Of a stretch of DNA of 64,000 bases, positions 47,526 to 57,007 are shown piece after piece. Position numbers and translations under genes: made by a program. Source of the stretch: Chromatiales bacterium (GTDB lineage: Bacteria > Pseudomonadota > Gammaproteobacteria > Thiohalomonadales > Thiohalomonadaceae); NCBI GenBank assembly GCA_003251535.1, contig QKFD01000073.1, positions 85,714-149,713 on the forward strand. Reading direction: 5' to 3'. Under the pieces are notes generated by a model. That model was given only the letters and a program-made list of their open reading frames with translations. It searched no databases and had not been told where the DNA came from. Each line of letters starts with the position of its first letter. The first letter of the stretch is position 1.

Positions 47526-48389
47526 TCAGTAACAGAAGCTGGGGTTATAGGCGTAGATAAAGGCGGTCTTGGTCAGTGCACTGGGCGCCACCCAGGGGCT
47601 CATCCCCTGCATCGCCGTATAGAGCACCTGGGCGCGATTGACCACATTCTCTGAGTAGTCCGCGCTGGCGTCCTCATACTTGAAGGAGATCTCCGCCACC
47701 AGCGGCGTACTCGCCCCCTGATAGGGGTACCAGAGGGTCAGCGAGAACTCGGCATCCAGCGCCCCAAGGTCAACGTAGGCATCGGCATAGACCTGCTCAT
47801 AGACCGAGAGCCCCCCCACCACGGCGATGGGTTCGTTGAGGTTGTAGTCCTGATCCTCAAGGCCCGGGTAGAGCCCCACCGGGTCATCCATGTAGTTGAG
47901 GTTCTTGCTGCTGCTGATGGGCTGGGTGGTGGAGTGGGAGTATTTGGAGGTAAAGGGGGCGCTGATGTCCTCCTCAAACTTGGTCTGCGCGCCGCTGTTG
48001 CTACCGCTCATATCCTTGTAGTGGGAGATGAAGCGATCGGCAGAACGGAACTTCAAGGTCACCTCCCGATCGGTCCCCTCCACCCGCTCCCGGAAGATGT
48101 AGCCATCGTGATTGAGCACACAGCTCCCCGGGGTGTCAAAGAAGCGCACCGTGCGGCTCTTGCTGACACTATCGAGATTGCCATCGGTAGAGCGATCGAA
48201 CGGCGGGCTCTCAATGAGGTCTTCCAGATCGGCCCAATAGGCGATGACCGCCGCAGTGGCGTTACCACTGAACAGCGTAGGGTCGAGCATCAGCTTATAT
48301 TCGCGCGACCCAGTGACGGGATCGGCCGCCTGCACCACCCACGGGGTGACGGCGAGTAGGGCACCGACGGCGAGGGACGACAGCTTCAT
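47526..48389 (-). CDS. Periplasmic CYTH-like protein of unknown function
   Basis: A protein of 287 residues with a signal peptide (MKLSSLAVGALLAVTPWVVQA-ADP). The mature sequence has features of the CYTH/triphosphate-tunnel fold: REYKLML at the start of the first strand, then RTVRFFDTPG, YIFRERVEG and VTLKFRSADRF, a series of strands with alternating charged residues lining a tunnel. CYTH proteins usually act in the cytoplasm on triphosphates or adenylate; an exported relative is unusual, and the substrate is unknown. Two cysteines are present in the mature part. Starts with GGAGGAG about eight bases upstream. Confidence 0.6.
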   Translation of the reverse strand: MKLSSLAVGALLAVTPWVVQAADPVTGSREYKLMLDPTLFSGNATAAVIAYWADLEDLIESPPFDRSTDGNLDSVSKSRTVRFFDTPGSCVLNHDGYIFRERVEGTDREVTLKFRSADRFISHYKDMSGSNSGAQTKFEEDISAPFTSKYSHSTTQPISSSKNLNYMDDPVGLYPGLEDQDYNLNEPIAVVGGLSVYEQVYADAYVDLGALDAEFSLTLWYPYQGASTPLVAEISFKYEDASADYSENVVNRAQVLYTAMQGMSPWVAPSALTKTAFIYAYNPSFCY

Positions 48390-48471
48390 TGGCACAACTC
48401 CTCCATGACGTTTAGGGAAGCCGCCCAGCTTAGCCAGCCTATATGACGCCCACGCCATCCCAGCCGCGCCG

Positions 48472-49020
48472 CTACTGCCCCTCTTGCAGCGCCCGCTCGA
48501 TGGCCTCGATCACCTTGGGATCCTCCGGCTTGACCGCACTGGGCCAGCTGGCCACCAGTTGGCCATGCCGATCTAAGAGGAACTTATGAAAGTTCCAGCG
48601 CGGATACTCGCCCGATAGCTCCGCCAACCGGCGGTAGAGCGGATCGGCCCGCTCCTGGGCGGCATGGGTCTTCTCGAACATGGGGAACTTCACCCCATAG
48701 GTGAGGCGACAAAACTCGCGGATCTGCTGCTCACTGCCCGGCTCCTGGCCACCAAAGTCATTGGAGGGGAAGCCAAGCACCACCAGACCGCGTGCACGGT
48801 AGCGCTCATATAGCTGCTCCAACCCCTCATATTGCGGGGTATAGCCGCACTTACTCGCCACATTGACCAGCAGCACCACCTGGCCGGCATACTGCTCACA
48901 GAGGTGGACCGGCTCCTGGCCGGTCAGCGGGCGCAGCTTAAAATCGAGGGCAGCGGGGCAGTCACTCGCCTGGGCCACGGCACAGTAGCCCAGCAGCAGT
49001 AGGGTAGAGAGGTAGCGCAT
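48472..49020 (-). CDS. Glutathione peroxidase (exported, Cys type)
   Basis: A protein of 182 residues with a signal peptide (MRYLSTLLLLGYCAVAQA-SD). The thioredoxin-fold peroxidase signature VNVASKCGYTPQYEGL is present with the peroxidatic Cys, along with LGFPSNDFGGQEPGS (Gln), and YPRWNFHKFLLD (Trp and Asn), forming the Cys-Gln-Trp-Asn active site. It reduces hydroperoxides in the periplasm, probably with thioredoxin-like donors rather than glutathione. GGAG lies nine bases upstream. It follows the CYTH-like gene on the minus strand but with an 82-base gap. Confidence 0.9.
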   Translation of the reverse strand: MRYLSTLLLLGYCAVAQASDCPAALDFKLRPLTGQEPVHLCEQYAGQVVLLVNVASKCGYTPQYEGLEQLYERYRARGLVVLGFPSNDFGGQEPGSEQQIREFCRLTYGVKFPMFEKTHAAQERADPLYRRLAELSGEYPRWNFHKFLLDRHGQLVASWPSAVKPEDPKVIEAIERALQEGQ

Positions 49021-49241
49021 CGGGGTAGCTCCAAAGAGGGCGGGATCGCACCTCACCACTATGGCAAACAACCCGGCTGTCGGTCATCCGCCACTCCCTA
49101 TATAGAGGCACCGTCAGGGACGGGCGGTTGTGGTATCGTCAACCGCTAGAGAGCAACGGTAGCCGCAGCCCCATCCGCTGCCAAACCCTCCGCAGGAGGC
49201 GACGAACCCGCTCCGTTTCACAGCGCCGGAACATCGAACCG

Positions 49242-51788
49242 ATGAATCTCACCGCCTTAGAAGCCGCTGCCGATGAGGCACTAGCGCTTACCCTCGCCTC
49301 CCCGACCCTGCGCGTGGCCGATGTTATCGGCACCACCCTGCTGGAGTGCGATCCCTCGCTCCCCCTTTGCGACGTGGCGCAGCAGATGCAAGCAGCGCGC
49401 TGCTCCGCCATGGTGGTGGTCACCGATAACCGGCCAGTGGGGATCTGGACCGAACGCGACGCCCTGGCCCTCGACTTCAACGACCCCAACGCCTTCCTGC
49501 GCCCCGTGGGTGAGGTGATGAGCCAGCCGGTGTTGACCATCTCCCGCGAGGCGAGCCTCCAGGAGGTGGTGGCCCGCTTCCTCCAAGATCGGGTACGCCA
49601 CTACCTGGTGGTGGACGAGCAGGGGCAGCGTTGTGGCTTCATCTCCCAGAGTGACGTGGTGATGAACCACGGCATTGAACACTACCTCCACCTCCGCCAA
49701 GTCGCCTCGGTCATCCGCCGCCCCCCCATCACCGTCGCGGCGGATGAGAGCCTGGCCGGGGTGGCGCGACTGATGCGCGAGACGCGGGTGGATGCGGTGC
49801 TGGTGCGCTACCCGGAGGGGGAGTTCGGTATCGTCACGGAGCGCGATCTGGTGCGCTTTGTCGCCCACCATCGGGTGGCAGAGCCGGTGGGGCCGCTGGC
49901 CAGTCGGCCGGTGATCGCCATCCCCCGTGACGGCAGCCTCTATGGCGCCCGCCGGCTACTGCTGGAGCGGCGGGTACGCCATGTGGCCATCAGCGACGAG
50001 GGGGGCGATCTCGTCGGTCTCATCAGCTTCTTTGACATCATCTCCGGCATCGAGCACGCCTATGTGGAGGAGCTGAAGGGGGCGCTGGAGGAGCGCGATC
50101 AGGCGCTGCGGGTCTCCCGCCGCAGCCTACACCTGGCGGAGCGGGTGCTGGAGTCCTCCATGGAGGGGATCCTCATCACCGATGCCGACGGCATCATCGA
50201 GTCGGTCAACCCCGCCTTCACCCGCGTCACCGGCTACAGCTCCGAAGAGGTGGTCGGCCAGAACCCATCGCTCCTCAGCTCCGGCCGCCATGACCACACC
50301 TTCTACGAGACCATGTGGCGCAAACTGCGTAGCGAGGGGCATTGGCAGGGGGAGATCTGGAACCGGCGCAAGAGCGGGGAGATCTACCCCGAGCTGCTCA
50401 CCATCACCGCTATCATCGATGAGAAGGGGGCGTTGAGCCACTACGCCGCCCTCTTCAACGACATCACTGAACTAAAAGAGAGCGAGGAGCGGATCAAACA
50501 CCTCGCCTACTACGACCCGCTCACCGGCCTGCCCAACCGTCGGCTGCTCAACGACCGCCTACGGGTGGCCATCGCCCACGCCCACCGCGCCCACGGCCGG
50601 CTGGGGATCCTGTTCATCGATCTGGATCGCTTCAAACGGATCAACGACAGCCTCGGCCACAACACCGGCGACGACCTGCTAAAAGGGGTCGCCGGCCGCC
50701 TGCTCACCTGTGTACGGGAGGATGACACCGTGGCCCGTATGGGGGGCGATGAGTTCATCATCATCCTCTCTGAGCTGGGCGATCCGGAGGACACCGCCGT
50801 GGCGGCCCGCCGGGTGATCGAGGAGCTTAAACAGCCCCAGCTGATCCAGGGCAAAGAGCTGGTGGTCACCTGCTCCATCGGTATCAGCATCTACCCCGAG
50901 GATGGCCTCACCAGCGACGTGCTGCTGCGCAACGCCGATACCGCCATGTACCGCGCCAAGGAGGTGGGCCGCAACAGCTACCAGCTCTACACCCCGGCCA
51001 TGAACGCCCGTTCGCTGGAGCACCTGGCGCTGGAGACCGGCCTACGGCGGGCGGTGGAGCGGGGTGAGCTGCGGGTCTTCTATCAGCCCGTGGTCAGCGC
51101 GGGCAGCCACCGCCTAGTGGGGGCCGAGGCGCTGCTGCGTTGGCAGCACCCGGAGATGGGCCTCATCCCGCCGGGTGACTTCATCCCCATCGCCGAGGAG
51201 AGCGGACTCATCATCCCCATCGGCGAATGGGTGCTGCGCTCGGCCTGCCGCCAGCTGATGCAGTGGCGGCAGCAGGGGCGGCGTGACTTCACCATCGCGG
51301 TCAACCTCTCGCCGCGCCAATTCCGTGAGCCGGGCTTCGTCGAGATGGTCAAACACGCCCTGGCGACGGAGGGGGGCGACCCCCGAGGACTGGAGCTAGA
51401 GCTGACCGAGACGATGTTGATGGAGCAGGCGCGGGAGAATGTAGTGAAGTTGCGAGAGCTGCGGGAGATGGGGATCGGCATCGCCCTGGATGACTTCGGC
51501 ACCGGCTACTCCTCCCTCTCCTATCTCAAACGCTTCGCCATCGATAAGCTGAAGATCGACCGCAGCTTCGTGCGCGACATCGAGCGGAGCGCGGAGGATG
51601 GCGCCATCGTCTCCGCCGTCATCACCCTGGCCCGCAGCCTCGGCCTACAGGTGGTGGCAGAGGGGGTAGAGGAGGCGCACCAGGCCACCACCCTCCACCG
51701 CTACGGCTGCGACCTGCTCCAGGGCTTCCTCTTTGGCCAGCCGGTGCCGGTTGAGCAGTTCCCCAGCAGCGAGGCGGACGGCAGCTGA
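49242..51788 (+). CDS. CBS-PAS-GGDEF-EAL cyclic-di-GMP enzyme
   Basis: A protein of 848 residues without membrane segments. Four CBS motifs (two Bateman pairs) occupy about residues 25-275, each with the typical Ile/Val-rich core and terminal DVVxxI/FFDIISG elements; these bind adenine nucleotides in other proteins. A PAS domain (about 300-410) and GGDEF (about 420-600; GGDEF at about 502, I-site REDD five residues earlier) and EAL domains (about 615-845; EAL, NLSPRQF, ELTET, DDFGTGYSSL, LKIDRSFV, EGVE, QGFLFGQP) follow. Both catalytic sites look complete, so energy state (via CBS) and a PAS ligand may tune cyclic-di-GMP turnover. The start at 49242 is chosen for the normal MNLTALEAA beginning. 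Confidence 0.94.
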   Translation: MNLTALEAAADEALALTLASPTLRVADVIGTTLLECDPSLPLCDVAQQMQAARCSAMVVVTDNRPVGIWTERDALALDFNDPNAFLRPVGEVMSQPVLTISREASLQEVVARFLQDRVRHYLVVDEQGQRCGFISQSDVVMNHGIEHYLHLRQVASVIRRPPITVAADESLAGVARLMRETRVDAVLVRYPEGEFGIVTERDLVRFVAHHRVAEPVGPLASRPVIAIPRDGSLYGARRLLLERRVRHVAISDEGGDLVGLISFFDIISGIEHAYVEELKGALEERDQALRVSRRSLHLAERVLESSMEGILITDADGIIESVNPAFTRVTGYSSEEVVGQNPSLLSSGRHDHTFYETMWRKLRSEGHWQGEIWNRRKSGEIYPELLTITAIIDEKGALSHYAALFNDITELKESEERIKHLAYYDPLTGLPNRRLLNDRLRVAIAHAHRAHGRLGILFIDLDRFKRINDSLGHNTGDDLLKGVAGRLLTCVREDDTVARMGGDEFIIILSELGDPEDTAVAARRVIEELKQPQLIQGKELVVTCSIGISIYPEDGLTSDVLLRNADTAMYRAKEVGRNSYQLYTPAMNARSLEHLALETGLRRAVERGELRVFYQPVVSAGSHRLVGAEALLRWQHPEMGLIPPGDFIPIAEESGLIIPIGEWVLRSACRQLMQWRQQGRRDFTIAVNLSPRQFREPGFVEMVKHALATEGGDPRGLELELTETMLMEQARENVVKLRELREMGIGIALDDFGTGYSSLSYLKRFAIDKLKIDRSFVRDIERSAEDGAIVSAVITLARSLGLQVVAEGVEEAHQATTLHRYGCDLLQGFLFGQPVPVEQFPSSEADGS

Positions 51789-51805
51789 GCCACCGCCACC
51801 GCGCA

Positions 51806-52660
51806 TCAATCCGGGGTGGCGAAGGAGAAGCGCATCGAGAGATCCACGGCGACGAGATCCTTGGTCAAGGCGCCGATGGAGATGAAATCGACCCCTGTAG
51901 CGGCGATCGCCCGGATATTCTCCAGATTGATCCCGCCCGACGCCTCCAACCGGGCCCGACCGCCCACCAGTGCCACCGCCTCCCGCAGGGTGGCGACCCC
52001 CATGTTATCCAGCAGCAGGATATCGGCCTTGGCGGCCAGCGCCTCCTCCACCTCCGCCAAGGTCTCCACCTCCACCTCGATGGGGACCCCGTGGGCCGCC
52101 GTCCGGGCATGGGCCACCGCCGCGGCGATGGAGCCGGCGGCGATGATGTGGTTCTCCTTGATCAACACCCCGTCATAGAGGCCAACGCGGTGGTTGTGAC
52201 AGCCGCCGCAGGCCACCGCGTACTTTTGTGCCCGCCGCAGCCCCGGCAGGGTCTTGCGGGTATCGAGCACCTGCACGCGGGTGCCGGCCACCGCATCGGC
52301 GTAGTTGCGGGCCCGGGTCGCGGTACCGGAGAGGGTCTGTAGGAAGTTGAGGGCGGTGCGCTCGCCAGTGAGCAGCGGACGTGCTGGCCCCTCCAGGGTG
52401 ACCAATAGACTATCGGCCACCACCTGCTCCCCCTCCGTCACCGACCAGTCGATGGAGATGGCGGAGTCGAGTTGTTGGAATACCGCATCAAACCACGGAC
52501 GGCCGCAGATCACCGCCTCGTCGCGGCTGATGACCCGGGCAACGGCGTGGGCACTGGTGGGGATGAGATCGGCGGTGAGGTCACCCCGCCCCACATCCTC
52601 CGCCAGGGCGCGCTCCACATCGGCGAGCACCGCCTCGGTCGAAGGTAGCGGGTGGGCCAT
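51806..52660 (-). CDS. nadC: Nicotinate-nucleotide pyrophosphorylase (quinolinate phosphoribosyltransferase)
   Basis: A 284-residue NadC. The N-terminal [13 protein letters not shown] segment, [15 protein letters not shown], the PRPP-binding TRKTLPGLR and KENHI are all present, as is the C-terminal EASGGIN. It converts quinolinate and PRPP to nicotinate mononucleotide in NAD synthesis. The start is at MAHPLPS; longer frames upstream overlap the FKBP gene. It follows the FKBP gene by a single base, so the two form one operon. Confidence 0.95.
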   Translation of the reverse strand: MAHPLPSTEAVLADVERALAEDVGRGDLTADLIPTSAHAVARVISRDEAVICGRPWFDAVFQQLDSAISIDWSVTEGEQVVADSLLVTLEGPARPLLTGERTALNFLQTLSGTATRARNYADAVAGTRVQVLDTRKTLPGLRRAQKYAVACGGCHNHRVGLYDGVLIKENHIIAAGSIAAAVAHARTAAHGVPIEVEVETLAEVEEALAAKADILLLDNMGVATLREAVALVGGRARLEASGGINLENIRAIAATGVDFISIGALTKDLVAVDLSMRFSFATPD

Positions 52661-52661
52661 C

Positions 52662-53006
52662 TCAGCCGACTCCCAGCAGCTCAACCTCAAACACCAGGGT
52701 GGCATTGGGGGGGATGACACCACCCGCGCCGCGGCTACCGTAGCCCAGCTCTGGCGGAATGGTGAGCTTGCGCTTGCCCCCCACCAACATCCCTGCCACC
52801 CCCTCATCCCAGCCGCGGATCACCTGCCCGGCCCCCAGCCGAAAGCGGAACGGATCGCGCCGATCGAGGCTGCTGTCGAATTTACTGCCATTGGTCAGCC
52901 AGCCGGTGTAGTGGACGGTCACCGTCGTCCCGGCGGCTGCGGGGTCGCCGCTGCCAACGACCAGATCTTCGATGATGAGACCGGAGGGGGTAGTGGTTGC
53001 ACTCAT
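52662..53006 (-). CDS. FKBP-type peptidyl-prolyl cis-trans isomerase
   Basis: A protein of 114 residues with a single FKBP domain: [66 protein letters not shown], all hallmark segments with the usual aromatic active-site residues. No signal peptide, so probably cytoplasmic, close to the small FKBP/FkbP type. AAGGAGCC precedes the ATG. It is coupled to nadC. Confidence 0.94.
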   Translation of the reverse strand: MSATTTPSGLIIEDLVVGSGDPAAAGTTVTVHYTGWLTNGSKFDSSLDRRDPFRFRLGAGQVIRGWDEGVAGMLVGGKRKLTIPPELGYGSRGAGGVIPPNATLVFEVELLGVG

Positions 53007-53100
53007 GCAGGAGGCTCCTTGGATCAGAGGTGAGAGTGGGTGGTTGGTCGCCAGGCAACCCCGCGGGCGTTACCAGCCCGGGGGCCATTGCGTCTATACA

Positions 53101-54471
53101 CTACGGTGATCTATCCGCCTTTGCTGAGAAGTATTCCCGTTTCAGCTTCACCACCAGACCGCTGAGCAGCCAGAGCGCCAGCAGATTGGGGAGTGCCATC
53201 AGCAGATTGGCCGAGTCGGCCAGGTTCCAAACCAGCTCCAGCGGCACCGCGGCACCAAACACCACCAGCACGGTGAAGACCACCCGATAGGGCATCACCG
53301 CCCCCGCCCCAAACAGGAAGTGGGCGGCCCGGTCGCCGTAGTAGGACCAGGCGATGATGGTGGAGAAGGCGAAGAGCGCCAGGCTGGCCCCTACCACCAC
53401 CGCCCCACCGCTGCCTAGGGTGGTGGAGAAGGCGTAGGCGGTGAGTGCCGCCCCCTTCAGCTCCTCCGGGCGGTCGATATAGGCGCCGGTGACCACAATC
53501 ACCAGACCGGTCATGGTGCAGATGATGAGGGTGTCGATGAAGGGCTCCAGCAGCGCTACCAGCCCCTCGCGGATGGGTTGATCGGTACGGGCGGCGGCGT
53601 GGGCCATAGGCGAGGAGCCGAGCCCCGCCTCGTTGGAGAAGAGGCCCCGCTTCACCCCCCACATGATCGCCTCCCCCACCGCCGCGCCGCCTACCGCCCA
53701 CGGGTTGAGGGCAGCGTTGAAGATGGTGGCAAAGGCAGCGGGGATCGCCTCAATGTGGCTGATGAGGATGATGAGGGCACCCGCCACATAGAGCAGGGCC
53801 ATGAATGGGACGATGGTGGAGGCGACCTTGGCGATGCGCTGCACCCCGCCCAGGATCACCAGGCCGGTGAGGATGGCCATCACCACCCCCACCAGCCAAG
53901 CGGCGTCCCGCAGACCCGGCCAGATGTAGGAGAGCCCATCCACCACCGAGTTGGCCTGCACCATGTTGCCAATGCCGAAGGAGGCGATGAGGGCAAAGCT
54001 GGCGAACAGGATCGCCAGACGGCGCATCTTCAACCCGTGCAGCAGGGTGTACATCGGCCCGCCGGCCACCGTGCCATCCGCCGCCACCTCGCGGAAGCGC
54101 AGTGAGAGGGTCACCTCGGTAAATTTGGTGGCCATGCCGAAGAAGGCGGTCATCCACATCCAGAACAGCGCCCCCGGCCCGCCAAAGGCGATGGCGGTGG
54201 CCACCCCAGCGATGTTGCCGGTGCCGACGGTGGCAGAGAGTGCGGTGGAGAGTGCCTGAAAGTGGGTGACCTCGCCGGGGTGGGAGGGATCGGCGTAACG
54301 CCCGGAGAGCAGGGCCACGGCGTGGCGAAAGCCGGTGATCTGCACCACCCCCATGCGCAGGGTGAGGTAGGCCCCAGTCCCCACGAGGAGTATCAGCGTG
54401 AGCGGATTGCCCCACAACAGCCCAGAGAGTGAACCGCTCCAGGCGGTCAGTTGCGCCAGAAACTGCTCCAT
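53101..54471 (-). CDS. Sodium:alanine/amino acid symporter (AGCS family)
   Basis: A 456-residue transporter with about eleven membrane helices. Family signature segments are LSATVGTGNIAGVATAIAFGGPGALFWMW, GGPMYTLL, FSNEAGLGSSPMAHAAART and DTLIICTMTGLVIV. It co-transports small neutral amino acids such as alanine or glycine with sodium. The start is ATG 54471 with a Gly/Arg-rich upstream region; the frame is open further to 54636 but there it overlaps the promoter of the divergent antiporter gene. Confidence 0.95.
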   Translation of the reverse strand: MEQFLAQLTAWSGSLSGLLWGNPLTLILLVGTGAYLTLRMGVVQITGFRHAVALLSGRYADPSHPGEVTHFQALSTALSATVGTGNIAGVATAIAFGGPGALFWMWMTAFFGMATKFTEVTLSLRFREVAADGTVAGGPMYTLLHGLKMRRLAILFASFALIASFGIGNMVQANSVVDGLSYIWPGLRDAAWLVGVVMAILTGLVILGGVQRIAKVASTIVPFMALLYVAGALIILISHIEAIPAAFATIFNAALNPWAVGGAAVGEAIMWGVKRGLFSNEAGLGSSPMAHAAARTDQPIREGLVALLEPFIDTLIICTMTGLVIVVTGAYIDRPEELKGAALTAYAFSTTLGSGGAVVVGASLALFAFSTIIAWSYYGDRAAHFLFGAGAVMPYRVVFTVLVVFGAAVPLELVWNLADSANLLMALPNLLALWLLSGLVVKLKREYFSAKADRSP

Positions 54472-54610
54472 TACCACCCGCCCCCTCGTTTTTTTAGTGG
54501 GGGCAAGTCTATCCGCTGCAACCGCCCGCGTCACCGGCCGGGGGGCGCCGGAATCGGTATCATGGGCGCCGACGCCCCCGGCCACAGCCCCTGGACCGCT
54601 AAACAACCCC

Positions 54611-56356
54611 ATGTCCGACGCCAATACCCCCACCATCGCCGTCCCCTACGTGCTGGAGACGGTGCTATTCCTGGTCACTGTGGTGGCCATTGTGCCCCTC
54701 TTCCGCCGCATCAAGGTGAGCCCCATCCTCGGCTACCTGGCCATCGGCGCCGTGGCCGGCCCCCACGCCCTCGCCTGGGTGGCAGACAGCAGCGAGGTGA
54801 GCCACTTCGCCGAGCTGGGGGTGATCTTCCTACTCTTCACCATCGGCCTGGAGCTGTCGTTTGAGCGACTGCGCACCTTCAGCCGCCTCATCTTTGGTCT
54901 GGGGGCGGCCCAGGTGGTAGTAACCGCAGTGGCGGTAGCACTGCTGGCCTGGTTCTGGGGCAACGGCCTCCAGGCGGCCATCATCATCGGCCTCTGCCTC
55001 GCCCTCTCCTCCACCGCCATGGTGATGCAGCTGCTCAATGAGCGGGGGGAGATCGCCGCCACCCATGGCCGCGCCAGCTTCGCCATCCTGCTGTTCCAGG
55101 ACCTGGCCGTGGTCCCTATCCTCATCCTGCTGGCCGCCTTCGGCGGTGAAGGCGGTGACAATGTGGTGGCAGAGGTGGCCAAGGCGCTGTTGAAGGCGGT
55201 GGTGGCGGTGGCTGCCATCCTGGTGCTGGGGCGCTATGTGCTGCGCTACCTGTTTCGCACCGTGGCCCAGACCCGCAGCGTGGATGTCTTCACCGCCATG
55301 ACCCTACTGGCCATCCTCGCCACCTCCCTGGCCACCGGCTACGCCGGCCTCTCCATGGCACTGGGGGCCTTCCTGGCGGGCCTGCTGCTGGCGGAGACCG
55401 AGTTCCGCCATCAGATCGAGGGGGAGATTGAGCCCTTCAAAGGGCTGCTGTTGGGGCTGTTCTTCATGAGCGTCGGCATGAGTCTCGACCTCGGCGCCGT
55501 CTCCGACAAACTACTGTGGGTGGTGCTATCGGTCAGCGGCCTCATCGCCATCAAGGCGGTCATCACCTTCGGCCTCGCCCTCGCCTTTGGCCTGCCCCGC
55601 CACGATGCGGTGCGCACCGCCCTGTTTGTCGCCGAGGCGGGGGAGTTTGCCTTTGTGGTGATAGGCCAGGCCACCGTCACCTACGGCCTCATCTCCAACG
55701 AAGTGGGGCAGTTCATGGTGATCGTCGCCGGGCTCTCCATGGCCATCACCCCGCTCCTGGCGGCACTGGCCGGTTGGGCCGGGCGCCGGCTAGAACCGGT
55801 GGATGGTCGCATCGAGGCCCACCCCGGTGAGCTGGCCGATCTCGGCAGCCATGTGGTGATCGCCGGCTACGGCCGCGTCGGCCAGACAGTAGCGGCGGTG
55901 CTGCGGGAGCAGACCATCCCCTACGTCGCCCTCGATACCGACGCCGCCCGGGTACGCCGCTGCCGCGAGCGCTCCGAGCCGGTCTACTTCGGCGATGCCG
56001 CCCGCGCCGAGGTACTGAAACGGGCGGGGGTCGAGCGGGCCGCGGTGATGCTCATCACCATGGACAACCCCTGGGCCGCCGGCCGTACCGTGGAGGTGGC
56101 GCGCCGCCTCTGGCCCGACCTGCACATCTTGGTCCGCGCCCGCGACGGTGCCCACTCCGACCAATTGCGCGCCCTTGGCGCCAACGCCGTGGTCCCCGAG
56201 ACATTGGAGGCGAGCCTGCAACTCTCCGGCGCGGTACTCCGCACCCTCGGGACCCCCATCGAGCGGGTGGAGGGGACCCTGGAGGGGATCCGGGCCCGTC
56301 AATATGAATCGCTACGGGCAGCGGCCCAGGCAGCGGCCGAGATGGCCGCCCCTTAG
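54611..56356 (+). CDS. Kef-type potassium/proton antiporter with TrkA-N domain (CPA2)
   Basis: A protein of 581 residues. Twelve or thirteen membrane helices (about 8-385) with the conserved FLLFTIGLELSFERL and the QDLAVVP element that contains the Asp used for cation transport in the CPA2 family; then a cytoplasmic RCK/TrkA-N domain (about 410-530) with the Rossmann start HVVIAGYGRVGQTVA, and a short tail. It is closer to YbaL/KefB-type proteins than to NhaA. It probably exchanges potassium or sodium for protons under NAD(H) or redox control. Divergent from the AGCS gene. Confidence 0.92.
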   Translation: MSDANTPTIAVPYVLETVLFLVTVVAIVPLFRRIKVSPILGYLAIGAVAGPHALAWVADSSEVSHFAELGVIFLLFTIGLELSFERLRTFSRLIFGLGAAQVVVTAVAVALLAWFWGNGLQAAIIIGLCLALSSTAMVMQLLNERGEIAATHGRASFAILLFQDLAVVPILILLAAFGGEGGDNVVAEVAKALLKAVVAVAAILVLGRYVLRYLFRTVAQTRSVDVFTAMTLLAILATSLATGYAGLSMALGAFLAGLLLAETEFRHQIEGEIEPFKGLLLGLFFMSVGMSLDLGAVSDKLLWVVLSVSGLIAIKAVITFGLALAFGLPRHDAVRTALFVAEAGEFAFVVIGQATVTYGLISNEVGQFMVIVAGLSMAITPLLAALAGWAGRRLEPVDGRIEAHPGELADLGSHVVIAGYGRVGQTVAAVLREQTIPYVALDTDAARVRRCRERSEPVYFGDAARAEVLKRAGVERAAVMLITMDNPWAAGRTVEVARRLWPDLHILVRARDGAHSDQLRALGANAVVPETLEASLQLSGAVLRTLGTPIERVEGTLEGIRARQYESLRAAAQAAAEMAAP

Positions 56357-56601
56357 CGGGTGTGGGGTGGGGGCCCGTTGGGCATTTAGCTCGGCGGGGA
56401 TCGCAGCCTGCGCGACCGCCGCCCACCACCACCGGCGGTGCCGCCGGGTGCAATATCCGGCACAATCTGCGCAATACCCTATATCTATGGACTCGCCGTC
56501 ACCGCCGATCGGCCTCCACACACAGGGAACGGCGGGCACAACATCCAAGCGCGGCGGCGGTCCAACTGGGCAGCCATCAGCGACCCGGAGGGACTAGCAC
56601 C

Positions 56602-56673
56602 ATGCTCATCAACCTAGCAGGGGTTGCACTCATCGCCTTCATTGTCTGGTGGTTCTGGTGGGCCAAGCCTTGA
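56602..56673 (+). CDS. 23-residue single-membrane-helix micro-protein
   Basis: MLINLAGVALIAFIVWWFWW then AKP, a short hydrophobic helix with five Trp-like aromatic residues at the membrane end. GGAGGGA lies about nine bases upstream of the ATG. Its stop TGA overlaps the TTG start of the next gene (TTGA), so translation of the two is probably linked. It is too short for routine annotation. The sequence pattern resembles the N-terminal anchor of small membrane proteins in copper-related gene groups, but here there is nothing after the anchor. Its role is unknown. Confidence 0.65.
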   Translation: MLINLAGVALIAFIVWWFWWAKP

Positions 56674-56981
56674 AACTGCTATACACCTACCCCGATCCCA
56701 TCCAAGCGGGTCTGCTGAGTTCGCTGCTGGAGTCGCGCGGTATCGCCACCCTGGTGCGCCACCAATATCTCTCCGGGGCGGTGGGTGAGCTGCCGCCTGA
56801 CGCCATCTGGCCGGAGGTGTGGGTGCTCCATGAGAGCGACCTACCAGAGGCGACTCAACTGTTGGCCCAACTCCACGCCACCCCCACCGCCACGGGCGAG
56901 CCGTGGCGCTGTCCCCACTGTGGCGAGATGAATGAAGCGCAGTTTGCCCTCTGTTGGGCCTGTGGCCGAGAGACCCCCTAA
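56670..56981 (+). CDS. DUF2007-domain protein with C-terminal zinc ribbon
   Basis: A protein of 103 residues. It begins KLLYTYPDPIQAGLLSSLLESRGI, typical of DUF2007 (putative signal-transducing) proteins, and ends in CPHCGEMNEAQFALCWACG, a treble CxxC zinc ribbon of the RanBP2/Npl4 kind. The TTG at 56670 overlaps the TGA of the micro-protein upstream. A GTG seven codons earlier is in frame, but translation coupling favours the TTG. The function is unknown; zinc-dependent binding to nucleic acid or protein is a guess. Confidence 0.75.
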   Translation: MKLLYTYPDPIQAGLLSSLLESRGIATLVRHQYLSGAVGELPPDAIWPEVWVLHESDLPEATQLLAQLHATPTATGEPWRCPHCGEMNEAQFALCWACGRETP

Positions 56982-57007
56982 CCCACCCGATACTTAGGCA
57001 TCGCCCC

